A stretch of 64,000 nt of DNA, from positions 124,001-188,000 of the forward strand of contig JBAKBP010000184.1 in NCBI GenBank assembly GCA_037953745.1, written 5' to 3'. A program made the position numbers and the translations under genes. The notes below the pieces were generated by a model. That model ran no database searches. It was not told the origin of the DNA and was given only the letters and a program-made list of their open reading frames with translations. Shown one piece after another: positions 1 to 9,799 of the stretch. Within the stretch, counting starts at the first letter, position 1. The number at the start of each line of letters is the position of its first letter. This DNA comes from Lithodes maja (taxonomy: Eukaryota > Arthropoda > Malacostraca > Decapoda > Lithodidae).

Positions 1-1744
1 CTTCTTCACTTCCATACTGACCACCCTATTTCTTGTTACTGCTTTTAGCATTCCTACAACCCTCTTCCCCTGTTGTACCCTCTCCCGCACCTCTTCATCC
101 ATAGTCCCATCTTTACTCAACACACTGCCCAGATACTTAAAAGAGTTGACGATCTCCATAGCCTGACCGTTCAGCTTCACCTCACACTCTATGACTTCAC
201 CCCTTTCGAAGACCATAACCTTGCTCTTCCCCGTATTTACCTTCAACTTCCGTTTTTCGCACCTGTTCCAAACTCATTTACCAGACCCTGCAACTCCCAT
301 TCATTATCACTCATCAGAACTGTATCATCCGCAAACAGCAGTATAGGTAGCTTCCACTCAATTCCCTCCCTTTTCAGCGATACACCAACATCCACTGCTC
401 TTGATAGTATTTCTTTCATAACTCCATCCATATATACAGTAAACAACCACGGGGACATCACACACCCCTGTTTCAAACCAACATTCAGGTCAAAGAACTC
501 GCTCTGCTCACTCTCCACACGTACTGCCGCCTTTGCACCCTCATACATGCTCTTCACTGCTTTCAGCAACTTGCCCTCTACTCCGTATATTCTAAGTACT
601 TTCCACAAACCTTCTCTATCCACTCTGTCATAGGCCTTCTCCAAGTCCATAAAGGCAACATACACCTTTTGTTTCTTCTCCAGATACTTCTCCACAACAT
701 AATTCAGGGTAAAAATCTGATCTACACATCCTCTTCCCTTCCTAAAACCTCCCTGCTCGTCGCCTATCCATTTCTCCGTTCTCACTCTCACTCTCTCAAT
801 CACTACCCTACTGTATACCTTCCCTACTACGCTTAGAAGACATATTCCTCGGTGGTTACCACACACTCCTCTTTCCCCTTTGCCCTTATATAGGGGGACT
901 ATTATGCCAGTCTTCCAGTCATCGGGTGCACTCCCCTTCTCCCATGCTAGTTTGCACATTTTCCATACCCATTCTATCACTATCTCACCACCATACCTCA
1001 ACATTTCCCCACACACTCCATCTGTTCCTGGTGCTTTCCCCAACTTCACTCTTTTCATGGCTTCCCACACTTCTGACCTCCTGATCCCCACCTCCTCCCT
1101 CCACTACTTCTCTTCTTCTCCCTCCCATACCATATCCAGCTATGTTTGCTGGCTCTTCATTTCCTTTCATTTAGCAACTCACTGAAGTACTCCCTCCATC
1201 TTTCAACTCTCTCTTGCTTCTCGGCTAGCATTCTCCCATTCTTATCTTTCACACCCTTACTGTTCCTTTGCTACCTTCCCTAACTTTCTTGACTTCTTTC
1301 CAGAACAGTTTCTTACTCTCCCTCCATTTTACACTCAGATTCCTTCCAAATTCCTCATCTACTCTTCTCTTACTTTCCTTCACTACTCTCTTCACCACCC
1401 TCTTACTCTCCACGTACCTCGCTCGTTTCTGTCTCTCGGAATCTATCTTCATTCCCTCTACTACCCAACCACTCTCTATATGCTTTCTTCTTTTCTTCCA
1501 CAGCTATTCTTACCTCTTCTGTCCACCATGCTGTACCTTTCACTCCCCTCCCTCTTCTCCTCACTCCACACACCTCCTCACATGCTGCACAGATCTCATC
1601 CTTAAACACCTTGCTCATCTCCTCCACTTCCTCCATAACTTCCAGGTCGAACCCACCTAGTCGTCTTTCCACTGCTCTCCTGTACTCCTCCCTGACTTCC
1701 TCCTCCTGCAACCTCTCCACCCTCCTCACCATTCCACCCTCCTT
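1..1744 (-). mobile_element. RTE-like LINE copy A1, truncated at 5' end and cut by window edge
   Basis: A minus-strand non-LTR retrotransposon runs off the left edge of the window. From high to low coordinates it carries a Lys/Glu-rich linker (about 1740-1250), the reverse transcriptase palm (1091-243) and the beginning of the C-terminal region (242-1). Similarity stops at about 1744, where a plus-strand CR1-like LINE begins, so the endonuclease is missing; 5' truncation is usual for LINEs. The frame breaks near 1250, 1091 and 243, so the copy is dead. Four more copies of the family lie in this window (2396-3126, 14113-24264 split, 26506-26650, 36002-36373). Assignment to an RTE-like clade rests on general resemblance of the RT and of the C-terminal RWFGHMERM-type motif and is not certain. 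Confidence 0.85.
243..1091 (-). pseudogene. LINE reverse transcriptase fragment (copy A1)
   Basis: This 282-codon open stretch covers most of an RT domain: GKAPGTDGV near the N-terminus (motif 1), NHRGICLLSVVGKV (motif 2), FRKGRGCVDQIF, the first catalytic aspartate in FMDLEKAYDRVDR, GLKQGCVMSPWLF (motif B) and FADDTVLM, the YxDD-type catalytic pair. All core residues are present, but the frame ends at 243 and the C-terminal part continues in another frame. The enzyme would make cDNA by target-primed reverse transcription. The copy lacks its endonuclease and 5' part, so it is not an independent element. Confidence 0.85.
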
Positions 1745-2382
1745 ATTTATATGTGACAAAATAGCTAAAACTGTTGGAATTATTTATAAAATAAAAGATA
1801 ACCTAACTGTTGATGCTCTAAAATTTATTTATTATAGTTTAGTATATCCCTATATGGCATATGCAATACTGTAACGTGGCTTGGGGCTCAGTAACTAAAT
1901 CCAACTTGCAACCACTGCTGCTCCTTCAAAAAAAGGCAATAAGGATCATATCAGGAGTAAGATATAGAGAGCACACTAACCCATTATTTTCTCAACATGG
2001 TACTGTATCTTAAATATTCATGCCATTTTCAAATTGGAAGCAGTTAAGTTTGTACACAATCAAACAAACTTCCCATCTGTTATACGATTCCAAAGCATAT
2101 CTAATGTGCATTCCCATAATTTGAGAAGCAGTAGTTTGTTAAGATCTCCCTGACCACGTACAGAAACGCATGAAAGATTTGCAACCTATTCCAGTGTACT
2201 TTTGTGGTATGAATTACCTGATGAACTGAAGTGTATTAACAACAAACTTACTGTTAAACAAAAAATTAAGATTTTTTTATGAACACTCCATGACCTAATA
2301 CCTTGAATCAGAGAATATATAATAAATATAACAATTAGATACTGTTCTGATTTGTTGACATATTACTGTATTTTAGTTAATG
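1745..2382 (+). mobile_element. CR1/Jockey-like LINE C-terminal fragment (LINE B, left part)
   Basis: The plus strand encodes the post-RT region typical of CR1/Jockey-group LINEs: KIAKTVGIIYKIKDNL, then SLVYPYMAY, NVAWGSVTKSNLQPL and LQKKAIRIISG, all hallmarks of the thumb/C-terminal region. Frameshifts and stops after about 1870 show decay. The element is 5'-truncated at 1745. Its 3' untranslated region is interrupted at 2395 by LINE A2 and resumes at 3140. Confidence 0.8.
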
Positions 2383-2395
2383 TAGAAAATCACAT
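2383..2395 (+). repeat. Target-site duplication, left copy, of LINE A2
   Basis: The 13-base string TAGAAAATCACAT occurs here and exactly again at 3127-3139, bracketing LINE A2. This is the product expected from target-primed reverse transcription. Confidence 0.9.
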
Positions 2396-3126
2396 CGGAA
2401 TCACAAATCGGAATTTGAAGGTAAATGCGGGGAAGAGCAAGGTTATGGTCTTCGAAAGGGGTGAAGTCACAGAGTGTGAGGTGAAGCTGAACGGTCAGGC
2501 TATGGAGATTGTCAACTCTTTTAAGTATCTGGGCAGTGTGTTGAGTAAAGATGGGACTATGGATGAAGAAGTGCAGGAGAGGGTACAACAGGGAAGAGGG
2601 TTGTAGGAACGCTAAAAGCAGTAACAAGAAATAGGGTGGTCAGTATGGAAGTGAAGAAGTCCTTGCATGACAGTGTGTAATCCCAACACTGACTTACGGA
2701 AGCGAAGCATGGACGTTGGTTGAGAGACTCAGACCAAGAGTGAGAGCAGTGGAAATTAATTACTTAAGGAGTGCATGCGGAGTTACATGGAGGGATAGAC
2801 AGACTAATGAGGAAGTAAGAAGGAGGTGTGGTGTGGAGGTAGATGTGCTGGAAAGTGTGAAAAGGAACAACTTGAGATGGGTCGGCCATATGGAACGTAT
2901 GGAAAGCGAGAGAATGACTAAGAGGGTGTACGAGAGCGAGGTGGAGGGACAGAGAGGGAGAGGTAGAACGAATGAGAGGTGGAAGGATGGAGTGAGGAAG
3001 TACATGAACGAAGGCGGTGCTGGTTGGGGGGAGGGGCGTCGACTGACTGGGGACAGAGGTGCATGGGGGCGGTTCGTTCGTGGCCACCCCTTCGGGGATC
3101 ACGGCGTTAGGCAATAGATAGATAGA
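2396..3126 (+). mobile_element. RTE-like LINE copy A2, nested in LINE B
   Basis: A 5'-truncated plus-strand copy of the A family, about 730 bp. It begins just after the RT catalytic region (NLKVNAGKSKVMVFERG, then VNSFKYLGSVLSKDGTMDEE). After frameshifts near 2600-2715 it continues into the conserved tail with NLRWVGHMERMESERMTKRV and the end GDHGVRQ, stop at 3115-3117. The 3' end is a short GATA-type tail. A perfect 13-bp duplication flanks it, so it is a clean insertion into the 3' untranslated region of LINE B and younger than its host. Confidence 0.9.
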
Positions 3127-3139
3127 TAGAAAATCACAT
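3127..3139 (+). repeat. Target-site duplication, right copy, of LINE A2
   Basis: Exact repeat of 2383-2395, directly after the GATA-like tail of LINE A2. Confidence 0.9.
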
Positions 3140-3340
3140 AGTAGCTGCGGTATGTTTGGTGTCCCATATTAAAAATATGTTAATATAATTTTAATTGAAC
3201 TCATAAAAAATATCCCATTTCATGAACTCAGCTTTGAATATGAATATTTTAGTTTTTATGTTGGTATAAATCTGCATTCAGTTTTGTAATTGTATTCAAT
3301 CCGGCGAATAAATATTTTGACTTTGACTGGCAAACAACAG
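3140..3340 (+). mobile_element. LINE B 3' untranslated region (right part)
   Basis: Removing LINE A2 makes this AT-rich stretch continuous with 1745-2395. It ends in GAATAAATATTTTGACTTTG followed by ACT, a polyadenylation-like AATAAA plus a TTTGACT tail of the kind seen at CR1/Jockey-type 3' ends. Confidence 0.7.
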
Positions 3341-3344
3341 TAAG

Positions 3345-5260
3345 AAACATAAAAGGCACACTCCGTGACTCACCCGAAATATAAAATAGCCGGGTGAAGA
3401 AGCCAACGGGAGGAGGGTGGCAAGGTCCTCACACCTGGGAAGCTGGATACACACAGCTCTCTGGGCGGACACCGGGGACGACTGGAGTGGCTAGACGCTG
3501 CCAGGCAGCCCCACTCCGCCTGAAAAATCCATACCAGGAATCAATGTTGCATAAGGATAATGTAAGGTTAAATCACAATAGAGGAGGGGGGGGGGGGTAA
3601 CAATTGTGATACCGCCTGCTTTTCATGTTATGTCTTTTTTCATGAGATTCCTAAACTAACAAGGAGACATCAGAACTCTATTCCAGTTGTGATATAGACA
3701 TTGTGTCAATATCAATATAAATAGACTTTTGGAGCCCGGAGGCACTGAACAACGACCCGTAATACTGTGTACCCGGGACTCGAAGCCCTTCCAACTCGGA
3801 GAAAAGACTACTCCGCACCGGAACTCCGTCCCCGAGGCACTGCGTATCCGGGGACCCGGAGTTCTCTACCCGTAGAACTAAGTCTCCCATATCCTGACTG
3901 ATTTGCTGGAACCTTGAGCCAGTAATTTCAATACAGTAAGAAGAATTAGCTGGAGCCTTGAGCCAGAAATTCACTTACTAAATTACTTGAATGTACTAGC
4001 GGAACTGGAAAGGGTAATTTCTCTACCCTGACTCGGAACCGTACACTGCGTGGGTCAACCCAGACCCGGAAAACACCCACACTGGTCTAGTGCCTCGACC
4101 CAGGAACTAATACCCGGGTGAGCAAAGACGCCACCACTCAACCAGCTCACACATACTGTGTATAAAAGAGCTAATAATCATTATTAGAGATATGAAATTG
4201 ATCACAATGCAAGAGAAGGGAGCTAGGGGAGTAAACAAAGATATGATGTATTGAAAAATAGGGGACGTGAAAGATTTAGAACTTACACAAAGGAGGAGGT
4301 ATCACAAATTGAATGGTGAATACATAATATGGCGTCATAGTCATAAGCAAGGCAAGGACTCAACAAATTATGGGGGAAGACCATTACGTTACACTTGCTG
4401 ATAGCAAAATGCACACACTCAATAGGCTATTTTTATTTTGTTTAAATATAATGGATATTATATGGTACTTATATCATAATAATAGTACAGAGGTTGGTAT
4501 AAGTAGTAATCACCTATCAAACTTACCGTGAGGGTAGAGGTTAAGTGACAGAGGCCAGCCTAGGGGGCAACATGTGGCACACGAAATCTACGAATTCGTA
4601 GCCTAAACCTAACCAAAAACACTTGCCTATGATCTAAATACATAAATATCATCGAAATTCACACAGAGAACCTGAAAGGTGGGTTAAAACTAAAATAGAA
4701 TATGAGAAATCACAATAAAGATCGCGTGGCATCCTCAAAAGCACGCCGACTCTAGTGCAGTGTCCCCACATCCTCTAGCACTAAGGTCATAAAAATATGG
4801 TATAACACATTCCTAGTTCACATGAGCACTATAAATATGCAATATTGACTCACTAGGGAAATGTGCAGAGTAACCAGGAGGGGCCACACTAGTGAAGGGA
4901 GAGAAGGGGGCACACGTCCAATCGCGCTTAGTGTCGGCCTAGAGAGGAAGAAGAACACAAGATGGTGCGTCTTGGCAACTGTGTATGGGAAGCTGCGAGA
5001 ACAAAATGGGGGACAGATGGCAAAACTGGTGCAGCGTTCAAACTGATTGTTACTTCTTTCAATTTTTATTTTTATTTGTAGTGGTTTCCGCAACAATGAC
5101 GTTCCTTAGGAATTATGAAAGGGTACCCCCTAGAAGTGTTATGGTTCTCGACCGACAGTTGGAAGGTCAAACTGGGTCCTTAGAGACCCGGAAGAAGCCA
5201 TATACTACATATAGGCTCTCACGTCATTGACGGAAAGAACCACTGGTAAATACCTTGAGC
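3345..5260 (+). repeat. Interspersed repeat family R, copy 1 (class unknown)
   Basis: This non-coding stretch matches, segment by segment and in order, a second copy split between 13800-14110 and 24265-26117. Shared blocks include AGCCGGGTGA near the start, the AATCAATGTTGCATAAGGAT block near 3540, a run of proline/glycine-codon-like CCCGGG-rich units (about 3730-4130), GAGCACTATAAATATGCAAT near 4825, and GGTTCTCGACCGACAGTTGG near 5145. The right end carries a hairpin (5214-5240) of the form GGCTCTCACGTCATTGACGG followed by a degenerate return arm. No coding capacity, LTR pair or transposase was recognised. A long G run lies at 3586-3598. It could be part of a large non-autonomous element or an LTR. 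Confidence 0.75.
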
Positions 5261-6104
5261 TGAGAAGGTCCTAGATAAAATGGGCTCATTTTTCTTGTTT
5301 CTTTTTTTCCCTTCAACAGTATTTTTTTTTTTCTGATTGCATCAGTGGTCTCAGGGTATCCATACCATACCGTATTTAGTAGAGAATTCACTCATCCCCA
5401 TTGGATGGCTGCCATGGTGGACAAATTGAGTCTTCAATGGGCAGACCAGATGACCGCCTGAGCTCCTGGAGCTATTACAGGGCTATGAAACCACTTAAAA
5501 CCACACTAGAGAAAGTTAAGTTGTCATGGCGGGCAGTCTGCAGAACGCACAAATACAAGGACACACATTCAGTCAGTCAGGCGACTCATGCTTACGTCAC
5601 TGCCACAAAGAGGCGATCGATGATTTTCTACAGTCCGAATCGATTCATGAAAGCAGTGGACAGTGATTTAAGAATGTTTACCATGGTGAAATAAATCAAT
5701 AATCAATATAATTAATAATCAGTGTAATAAGTACAGTACTAACCTATAATCAATAATCAATTATCAATAGTTGAACAAGTATAAACAAGCTGTAGTCGCT
5801 GGTATGGTGGCGGTGCAATCGGGCAAGTTTAGGACAAGACCAAACAAAAAAAATTATTTTCCACCTCAAACAAGAAGAACTTTATGCACAATGTTTTCGT
5901 CTTAATCATTCGCAAGATAACAGTGAGTACTGCCTCTGATATATTTATAACCTAGGTTAGGCTATATAATTGCCGAGTTTTGTATATCCAAAAATGACAA
6001 AAATCAAACATTCACAAGGATGCAGGCTTGCGGCGGCCATAACTAACTAGAGTGTTCCAGTCTTCACCATTCACAAGATATCAACAAGTACCGCCTCCTG
6101 ATAT
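5261..6104. other. Non-coding stretch with a degenerate direct repeat
   Basis: No gene was recognised. A 97-codon open frame at 5401-5694 has no recognisable domain. A segment of about 40 bases near 5908 (CAAGATAACAGTGAGTACTG region) is repeated imperfectly near 6070, about 160 bp later. The palindromic AACCTAGGTTAGGC motif near 5950 recurs near 26105. Confidence 0.5.
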
Positions 6105-6585
6105 ATTATGGGTTTGACAACCCGAAGGGAAGGAAGGAAAACCTAATATTTAGCAGTGGCTCTCTCCGTCAATGACGTGAGAGCCAATATGATATATATG
6201 GCCTCTTCCGGGTCTGTATGAGCCCGGTTTGACCTTCCAACTTTCGGTTGAGAACCATAATCATTCTTAGGAAGTACCCTTTAATAGTTCCTAAGGAACG
6301 TCATTCTTGCAGAGCCACTAGAAGTGAAATAATTAAAAGAATTAACTAATAATCAGTTTGAACAGCGCACCTGTTTTGCTATGAGTCCTCTATTTTGTCT
6401 TCGCAGCTTCCCATACTCAGTTGCCATCACTCACCATCTTGCGAGATTCCTTCTCTAATGATATATCAAGTTGGGCATGTGTATGGGAAGGGGAAGGAGG
6501 GAGGGCAATACACGTCATTGACTATGAAGCCACTGCTAAATATTAGGTTTTCCTTCCTTCCCTTAGGATTGTCATACCCATTATT
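6105..6585. mobile_element. Foldback (inverted-repeat) element F1
   Basis: The left arm (from TTATGGGTTTGACAACCC through GGGAAGGAAGGAAAACCTAA to TTTAGCAGTGGCT) is the near-perfect reverse complement of the right arm ending at ACCCATTAT, giving inverted repeats of roughly 60 bp around about 360 bp of interior. The interior is the reverse complement of the right-hand end of family R (compare 25800-26110). Element F2 (31851-32313) has the same plan. There is no coding capacity; it is a non-autonomous foldback or MITE-like element. Confidence 0.75.
6158..6185. promoter_or_regulatory. Conserved hairpin with CRE-like core (one of six copies)
   Basis: GGCTCTC...GAGAGCC closes a stem whose centre is CGTCAATGACG, itself inverted. 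Equivalent hairpins occur at 5214-5240, 6593-6620, 26069-26097, 31903-31930 and 32324-32351, always in family-R or F elements. TGACGT is the core of CREB/ATF sites, so a promoter role is possible but only inferred. Confidence 0.5.
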
Positions 6586-6656
6586 TAGCAGTGGCTCTCT
6601 CTGTCAATGACGTGAGAGCCTAGAATACCACGACCAGTGAAGGGACATTCATATGG

Positions 6657-7000
6657 TCAACCCAGAAACAATGGATAAAAGGTGGAAGCAAAAAACAGTA
6701 ATGTGTACAAACTTTTTTTTTTTTTATGTGGATGAGGGAAACAAAGGGCAAAATTGCTTGTGACGAGTGCCTCCCCCAGAGAATCCCCAGTAGGGGATTC
6801 TGCTTGAAGAAATTGGTGTACAGAATTGATGTTAGAGTGAAGTCCCCTTATATTGCTAAAGAAAAAGCTGCACCGACGAGCAGCTTTGGGACGTTGCAAT
6901 GCTCTTGACACAGTCGCATGATGACGACCGGGAGGGCCCTGTGTCAATGACCCAACCCTGCCGGGGGTGGATATCCGAGGGACCACCAGGTTTGCTCTTA
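6657..7000 (-). pseudogene. LINE deletion remnant: endonuclease start joined to 3' UTR
   Basis: Read on the minus strand, FFFSNIRGLHSNINSVHQFL (about 6870-6805) resembles the first residues of a CR1/Jockey endonuclease. A few codons later comes a sequence shared with the 3' untranslated region of LINE E (6726-6785 matches 54504-54563: CTCATCCACATA preceded by the GGCACTCGTCACA block) and then a poly-A tail (a T run at 6713-6725 on the plus strand). The intervening endonuclease and RT are missing. It may be an internal deletion derivative or a chimera. Confidence 0.55.
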
Positions 7001-7299
7001 ACAATTGTACTGCCATATTTATTGGGTAAGGTGTATGGTGTTACATGTATGATATGTAGTGGGAAGAGTAGTGTTTTATGGATAGAGGATAGCAATGTAG
7101 GGCAATGTCGTGAAGTTGGATGTGTATGTTATATAAAGAGGGTTTTCCTGATACCCCTGATGTGTGAGGCAGAAAGATATGTATCCAGCTACCAAGGCCT
7201 GGGAGAGAAAATGGAATTCAGGCTATTCCCTGAGTCTCCCGAAACCTTGGCGGTAGTACTTCCCTGGGCGGGGCTGCCTACCCCTACTACCTTACTCAG
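7001..7299. other. Unassigned sequence left of DIRS-1
   Basis: I see no feature here that I can support. The open frame over 6899-7435 shows no family resemblance, and homology to DIRS-2 begins only at about 7300. Confidence 0.5.
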
Positions 7300-7316
7300 G
7301 TTGCTCGGCGGCGGCA

Positions 7317-8228
7317 GTGGCCTCTGCTTCCCTTCAGTCGGTGTGGGCGATAGTCTCCCGCCACTTTTGGACTGTGGGCCACCGTTCCCCAGCCTTTGTT
7401 GCCGCCCGGATCCGCGTCGCCCTGGGTATCCCTGACCCGACTGAAGGCCGTTCGCCTGGCCCTCTCCCTGCTCGGGCCCTCTCCCCTGGGTCCCGCAGCC
7501 GGTCGTCACATCGTCGGGGACATCGTCGGGGGGATCCCCTGCTCCATCCACGCTCTCGCTCGCCTCGTCGTCCGTCCTCTCCTGCCCCTCGTTGTTCTCC
7601 TGATCGCCTTGACGGCGCCCATCGCCCTCGTCATGGTTCTCGCCCTGCGGCCGGGGTTAGCGGCTCTGCCCCTGTGCGCCCTCCCCTGGCCTCTCCGGGT
7701 CGGGGCTCTACTACCTTCCGCCCGCTTCCCCTGCTCGAACGACGTCCTCTTCCTTTGTCCTCTACGCGCGCGGAGGTTCAGGCTGTAGCTGGCCCTCTGC
7801 TCCCTTCTCCTACACTGTCCAGGAGGGTCCGCCAGGATGTAGTTGCTTCTCCTCCTACTTCACCTGCTTCGGTGCCTATTCTTCCTTCACGGTCTCGTCC
7901 CACGGTGGCGGTCCCTCCCTCCTCCGCCTCGGTGTCGGGCCGCCCTGTTATCTCTGCCCCGGGGATCCTTGCTCTGTTTCCCCCCGCGGCTCCTTCTGAC
8001 CTCTTTTCACCCGGCCAGCCTTCCCACTCCCGTCGTCCTGCTCCTCTTCCTTCTTCTCTCCCTGACCTTCACTTACCATCTCGCCACGGGGGTACCTCTC
8101 CTCTTGGCTCGGTGGGGTATAGCGTGGTTTCGGGGTCCCCTTTCTCAGGGGCTGACGTGTCGCTGGAAGAGGGGGATGGTGCTGTTTCCCCCTCGGGCGT
8201 TCGTGTTCAGGGACGAGTCCCTCAGTAG
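7317..8228 (+). pseudogene. DIRS-1 gag remnant, N-terminal half
   Basis: This 303-codon open frame is homologous to DIRS-2 gag from about 16590 to 17460. It is Pro/Ser/Arg-rich and ends in the acidic block GSPFSGADVSLEEGDG. The C run near 7980-7985 has six C, so the frame stays open where the DIRS-2 copy has five and shifts. The Cys-rich N-terminus seen in DIRS-2 (from 16427) is missing because the element is truncated. The frame stops at 8226-8228. Confidence 0.75.
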
Positions 8229-9594
8229 CGACACAACCGTGGTCGCTCGCCTTCCTTGGGCCGCAACTCTGCTGGTTCGTGTCGTGGATCTCACTCCTGC
8301 TCGCGCTCACCCCTGCGGGCCGACCATTCTTGGGGGGGGGGGGGGGGGGGTCGCCTCTCTCGGATCGATTGTCGGCTATCCAGGGGTGGCTTGTGTCACG
8401 CATCGACGGGCGCTTGGAGTCGATGCAAGACTCCCTCTTATCGCGCTTCTTGGCGGTGACACACCCTCAGCGCCTCACCCTACCTACCCCTGCTACGGTC
8501 CCCCTCCCTTCTGCAGGCCTACGCTCTGGTCAGACTTCAGCCGCCGGGACATCCTTCAGGATGTTCAGTCCCTGGCTGTGTTGACGGGACTGTCCTCCTA
8601 TGGGACGGGTTTGTGCGCCGACGGTACGCCTGGCTTAGCCATCTTGCTCGATCACCCTCTCCCATTGGGGGCCTGGTTTGCTGAGGCCTTCGACTTCGCC
8701 GGCCGTTCCTTCGCCGGCTCTCCTTCAGTCCCTCCCCTGGAGTCATCACTGCTTTTGCCTCCTCTTGTGTCTGTCGGCGGGTTGGACGGCGCGTTCTGGT
8801 CCTGGTTCAGCGCGCCCGTTCTTGAACTTTGTTCTATTGCTACCCCGTTCTTCTCTCACCCAGTTCAGTCCTCTGTCGACAGGGTTTTTCCCTTGCGGCG
8901 GTGGGTGCCGAACTTCTTCTCTTGTCTTTTGGTTCCCTCCAGACTTCTGTTCACCACATGCGGCTTATCGCGGCGTCTGCACCAGGCGATCTTCGCGAGG
9001 GTTTGGGCCGCGTTCGGCGGATTCCCCTTCGGCTCGCGGTGTCTTTGGTTTCCGAGCTGAAGGCGGTTTTGTGCGTGGTAACTCGGCACCGCCGGACGGT
9101 ACGGTCCTCGTTCTGCCGGACAGCCCCCTTGGATATTCGTCAGGGTTTGTTGTACTCTACGCTCTCTCCGTCGGGGCTTTTTTGCGCAGGATGCTTGGGG
9201 CCGCTACGCTTCTCTGTCGGCGGACCCTGCTTACGACACGCAACGACGCGCTGTGTCACGAGCGGGGTCTTCTCAGTCCCGTCCTTCTGCCGGTCCTCTT
9301 CGGGGTGCTGCTGCAAGTGCTGCCGCCATGCACGGGCGCAGGACAGGGACGTTACAGGCCAGTGCGTCAGTTCCGCCTCGCCCTTCTGTTCTTGGCCCCT
9401 TTTCATCCCCGCCGTGTCGGGGCTGGCCGGCCTTCCACTTCCGGCCGGCCTTCGCCGGGGTCAGCCCCGCGACGGCCAGGGGTTGGGGTGGCCCGCCCTT
9501 TTCGACGAAGTTGGGGGGGGTAGAGGAGGTCAACGTGGCGCTCATGCCCGCACGGACCGTACCGGGGGTACCTCCACGTCAACACAATGTGTAG
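8229..9594 (+). pseudogene. DIRS-1 gag remnant, C-terminal half
   Basis: Nucleotide similarity to DIRS-2 gag (17470-19266) continues, but in several frames. An 18-base G run lies at about 8331-8349, where DIRS-2 has only six G. The central 425 bp of gag is deleted at about 8515. Recognisable pieces include WSDFSRRDILQDVQSLAVLT (about 8530-8590) and the LREGLGRVRRI region near 9000. Numerous A-to-C/G/T differences replace Lys, Asn and Asp codons. Confidence 0.7.
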
Positions 9595-9799
9595 GTTCTC
9601 TGGGTCGGTCTCCTTGTTCTCCTTCTCGCCTGGCCGCCCGGGTCGCTCCCCTCCTCTCGGGAGCTCCCACGGGTTGTTTTCGCCCTTGCGCCCCTCGGTG
9701 GCCGCGAGGGACGTTGGGGGCGGCGGATTGCGCGGAGGGGTCTAACCTGGAGGTGGACGTCCAGACCCCCACTCCGCTCTTGTCACCGACGCCGGCCCA

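Noticed and set aside
1268..1660. Ser/Leu/Phe-rich plus-strand frame
   Set aside because: Antisense shadow of the Lys/Glu-rich LINE linker.
5401..5694. 97-codon open frame
   Set aside because: Basic composition faintly resembles a LINE linker, but there is no specific motif or second copy.
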